A DNA stretch of 7,387 nucleotides from Hyphomicrobiales bacterium (GTDB taxonomy: Bacteria; Pseudomonadota; Alphaproteobacteria; Rhizobiales; Xanthobacteraceae): positions 1 to 7,387 of the forward strand of contig JAPLPC010000355.1 of NCBI GenBank assembly GCA_026400425.1, in the 5' to 3' direction. Within the stretch, counting starts at the first letter, position 1. Every line of letters starts with the position of its first letter. Made by a program: the position numbers and the translations under genes. Below, in pieces: positions 6,267 to 7,387 of this stretch. The notes below the pieces were generated by a model that did no database searches, was not told where the DNA came from, and saw only the letters and a list, made by a program, of their open reading frames with translations.

Positions 6267-6314
6267 ACTTGAAGTTTATCGACACGGCTTAGCTTTGGCC
6301 GCGATAACGGTCAT

Positions 6315-6360
6315 CGGCAACGCCAAGGCATCGGCGAAGCCATGCACCGGCAACGCCAAG
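6315..6360 (+). repeat. 13-bp direct repeat, 33-bp period
   Basis: CGGCAACGCCAAG occurs at 6315-6327 and again at 6348-6360, with flanking similarity extending the match to 15 of 16 bases (CAT/CCGGCAACGCCAAG). The spacing of 33 bp is close to three helical turns and is also divisible by three. It lies in the untranslated leader or promoter of DUF5330 and is followed by a short ACGAG tandem (6361-6374). Confidence 0.5.
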
Positions 6361-6385
6361 ACGAGACGAGACGACGGGGTTCTCC

Positions 6386-6787
6386 ATGTTCTTCCTGCTG
6401 CGCATGGCATTCTGGATCGGGCTGGTGCTCGTGCTGCTGCCGCGCGACCACACGCCGGAAGCGGACAAGACCGCACCGCAGCTCGGCGCATCCGACGCGA
6501 TCTCGGCTGCGACGGCGGCGGCGTCGGATATGAGCCAGTTCTGCAAGCGCCAGCCGGCCGCCTGCGAAGTCGGCGGCAATGCCGCGGCATTCATCGGCGA
6601 ACGCGCCAAGGAAGGCGCCAAGAAAGTCTATCAGATCATCACCGAGAAGAAGCCCGACCACACCGGCTCGATCGGCGAAGGCGGCGATCAGGACCAGGCG
6701 ACGGCCGCGATGGCCAGGCCCGACGCGCTGACGCAGGACGATCTCGCCGTCGATTGGCAATCGCCGGACGCGCCGCCGGTCCCCTGA
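6386..6787 (+). CDS. DUF5330 domain-containing protein
   Basis: The protein has 133 residues. Its N terminus MFFLLRMAFWIGLVLVLLPRD is a single membrane helix ending in the L-P motif characteristic of DUF5330 proteins of Hyphomicrobiales. The conserved centre is MSQFCKRQPAACEVGGNAAA with cysteines at 53 and 60, followed by an amphipathic, Lys-rich helix (FIGERAKEGAKKVYQIITEKK). The tail (LTQDDLAVDWQ) is also typical. It is probably bitopic, with the bulk in the periplasm, where the two cysteines could form a disulfide (inference). Function is unknown. ATG 6386 is preferred because it gives the conserved N terminus, although only a weak purine tract (GACGGGG) precedes it. It lies 90 bp upstream of sufE in the same direction. 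Confidence 0.85.
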   Translation: MFFLLRMAFWIGLVLVLLPRDHTPEADKTAPQLGASDAISAATAAASDMSQFCKRQPAACEVGGNAAAFIGERAKEGAKKVYQIITEKKPDHTGSIGEGGDQDQATAAMARPDALTQDDLAVDWQSPDAPPVP

Positions 6788-6792
6788 GGCGC

Positions 6793-6818
6793 GGTTCCAT
6801 CGCTTAATTGCCGGAACC
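6793..6818 (+). terminator. Weak hairpin between DUF5330 and sufE
   Basis: GGTTCC (6793-6798) and GGAACC (6813-6818) can form a 6-bp stem with a 14-base loop just after the DUF5330 stop. There is no T-run, so it may be an attenuating or mRNA-stabilising hairpin or nothing. A TATATA at 6846-6851 downstream could be the -10 of a separate sufE promoter, but I see no good -35. Confidence 0.2.
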
Positions 6819-6877
6819 ACCGTCGCAATCGATGCGGATCGCGGCTATATAGAGCCGACAATCGCATCAAGGCCGCC

Positions 6878-7312
6878 ATGACCACCACCATCGACGACAT
6901 CCGCGCCAATTTCGAACTGCTCGAGGACTGGGACGATCGCTATCGCTATGTGATCGAACTCGGCCGCACGCTGGCGCCGATGCCCGAGAGCGAACATTCG
7001 GCCGCCAACAAGGTCAATGGCTGTGCCAGCCAGGTCTGGTTGTCGCGCAAGGTGGCAACGAGCGACAACGGCACGGCGGTGCTGAGCTATCTCGGCGACA
7101 GCGATGCGCATATCGTGCGCGGCCTGATCGCGATCCTGCTCACGCTGTATTCCGATCGCGCGCCGAAGGACATTCTGGCCACCGACGCGATCGCCGTGTT
7201 CAACGATCTCGGCTTCCGCGAACATCTCACCCCGCAGCGCTCGAACGGCTTGCGCGCGATGGTCGAGCGCATCCGCACCGATGCGCGCGAGGCGCTGGAA
7301 ACGGCGAACTAG
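6878..7312 (+). CDS. sufE: SufE family Fe-S cluster assembly protein
   Basis: The protein has 144 residues, the usual length for SufE. It accepts sulfur as persulfide from the cysteine desulfurase SufS and passes it on for Fe-S cluster assembly in the cytoplasm. The acceptor cysteine is Cys49 in KVNGCASQVWL, aligned with the GCQSQVW motif of E. coli SufE. Further family features are DWDDRYRYVIELGR (about 18-30), GDSDAHIVRGLIAILLTLY and LTPQRSNGLRAMVERIR. Start ATG 6878 is preceded by AAGG at a suitable distance and begins just before the first conserved helix. No other suf gene is visible in the window, so this is an isolated sufE, as is common in Bradyrhizobium relatives where the suf operon is elsewhere. 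Its stop overlaps that of the convergent gene. Confidence 0.93.
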   Translation: MTTTIDDIRANFELLEDWDDRYRYVIELGRTLAPMPESEHSAANKVNGCASQVWLSRKVATSDNGTAVLSYLGDSDAHIVRGLIAILLTLYSDRAPKDILATDAIAVFNDLGFREHLTPQRSNGLRAMVERIRTDAREALETAN

Positions 7313-7387
7313 ACGTCGAACGCCGCATCGTCCGCCAGCCACGTCCGCAGTTTCGCGGGTCCGCCTTTGATCTCCCCCGCAAGACCG
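7309..7387 (-). CDS. Unrecognised gene, 3' end only
   Basis: On the minus strand the frame is open from the window edge to TAG at 7309-7311, giving about 25 C-terminal residues (ending RTWLADDAAFDV). Codons mostly end in G or C, like the neighbouring genes, which supports a real coding end. The stop overlaps the sufE stop within CTAG, so the two genes converge with no spacer. The fragment is too short for me to assign a family. Confidence 0.5.
   Translation of the reverse strand, partial: GLAGEIKGGPAKLRTWLADDAAFDV

Larger units (their letters stand above)
6034..6385. other. 352-bp divergent intergenic region
   Basis: This gap separates the minus-strand kinase operon from plus-strand DUF5330. 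I see no convincing gene in it: a 60-codon plus frame from a TTG at 6090 has no homology I recognise and a poor start. It holds promoter-like AT-rich DNA around 6200-6290, two degenerate CtrA-like sites (6033-6047 and 6215-6229), an 8-bp direct repeat CGCGATTT (6084-6091 and 6103-6110), an inverted repeat at 6238-6266 and a 13-bp direct repeat near the DUF5330 start. Promoters for both directions should lie here, though I could not assign -35/-10 pairs with confidence. Confidence 0.6.

Noticed and set aside
6090..6272. 60-codon plus-strand frame in the divergent region, with AAGGAG near its start
   Set aside because: The start is a TTG that precedes rather than follows the AAGGAG, and the product has no recognisable feature. 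A later ATG at 6168 would leave only 34 residues and lacks a ribosome site.
6295..6807. 170-codon plus-strand frame overlapping DUF5330
   Set aside because: It runs mostly out of frame with the DUF5330 gene, is Arg-rich, and shows no motif; it is a shadow of DUF5330 apart from the repeat-bearing leader.

Overview
This window looks like chromosomal DNA from a high-GC alphaproteobacterium, most likely of the order Hyphomicrobiales and probably the Bradyrhizobium/Rhodopseudomonas/Afipia group. The evidence is the strong G/C bias at third codon positions and the set of gene families (DUF1254/DUF1214 pair, DUF2336, DUF1491, DUF5330, SufE, a DivJ/PleC-type histidine kinase). Perfect CtrA-type sites (TTAA-N7-TTAA) are also present. 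The placement comes from remembered family resemblance, not a database search. I see no mobile element, RNA gene or CRISPR array; gene density is that of an ordinary core chromosome.

Layout. At the left edge a DUF1214 gene (3' end only) overlaps a DUF1254 envelope-protein gene by ATGA, both on the plus strand. Facing them is a minus-strand pair: a small 67-residue protein followed by a lipoprotein of unknown function. A roughly 250-bp divergent region separates that pair from a plus-strand DUF2336 gene and carries two perfect CtrA-type sites, one near each gene. Converging on DUF2336 is a minus-strand operon read right to left: a six-helix PAS histidine kinase of the DivJ/PleC type, a membrane-anchored peptidoglycan-binding-domain protein whose GTG start overlaps the kinase stop, and a DUF1491 protein. 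A 352-bp divergent region with an AT-rich island, inverted and direct repeats and two degenerate CtrA-like sites leads to plus-strand DUF5330 and sufE. The last 79 bases hold the 3' end of an unrecognised minus-strand gene that converges on sufE.

How the genes may work together. The kinase type and the CtrA-type sites both point to the alphaproteobacterial DivK-CtrA cell-cycle network. The kinase probably signals through DivK or PleD-like partners, and its translationally coupled neighbour spans the inner membrane and carries a putative peptidoglycan-binding domain. Together they suggest a link between cell-cycle signalling and the cell wall. The DUF2336 gene and the small-protein/lipoprotein pair are candidate members of the CtrA regulon. 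SufE serves Fe-S cluster assembly and appears unrelated to that theme.
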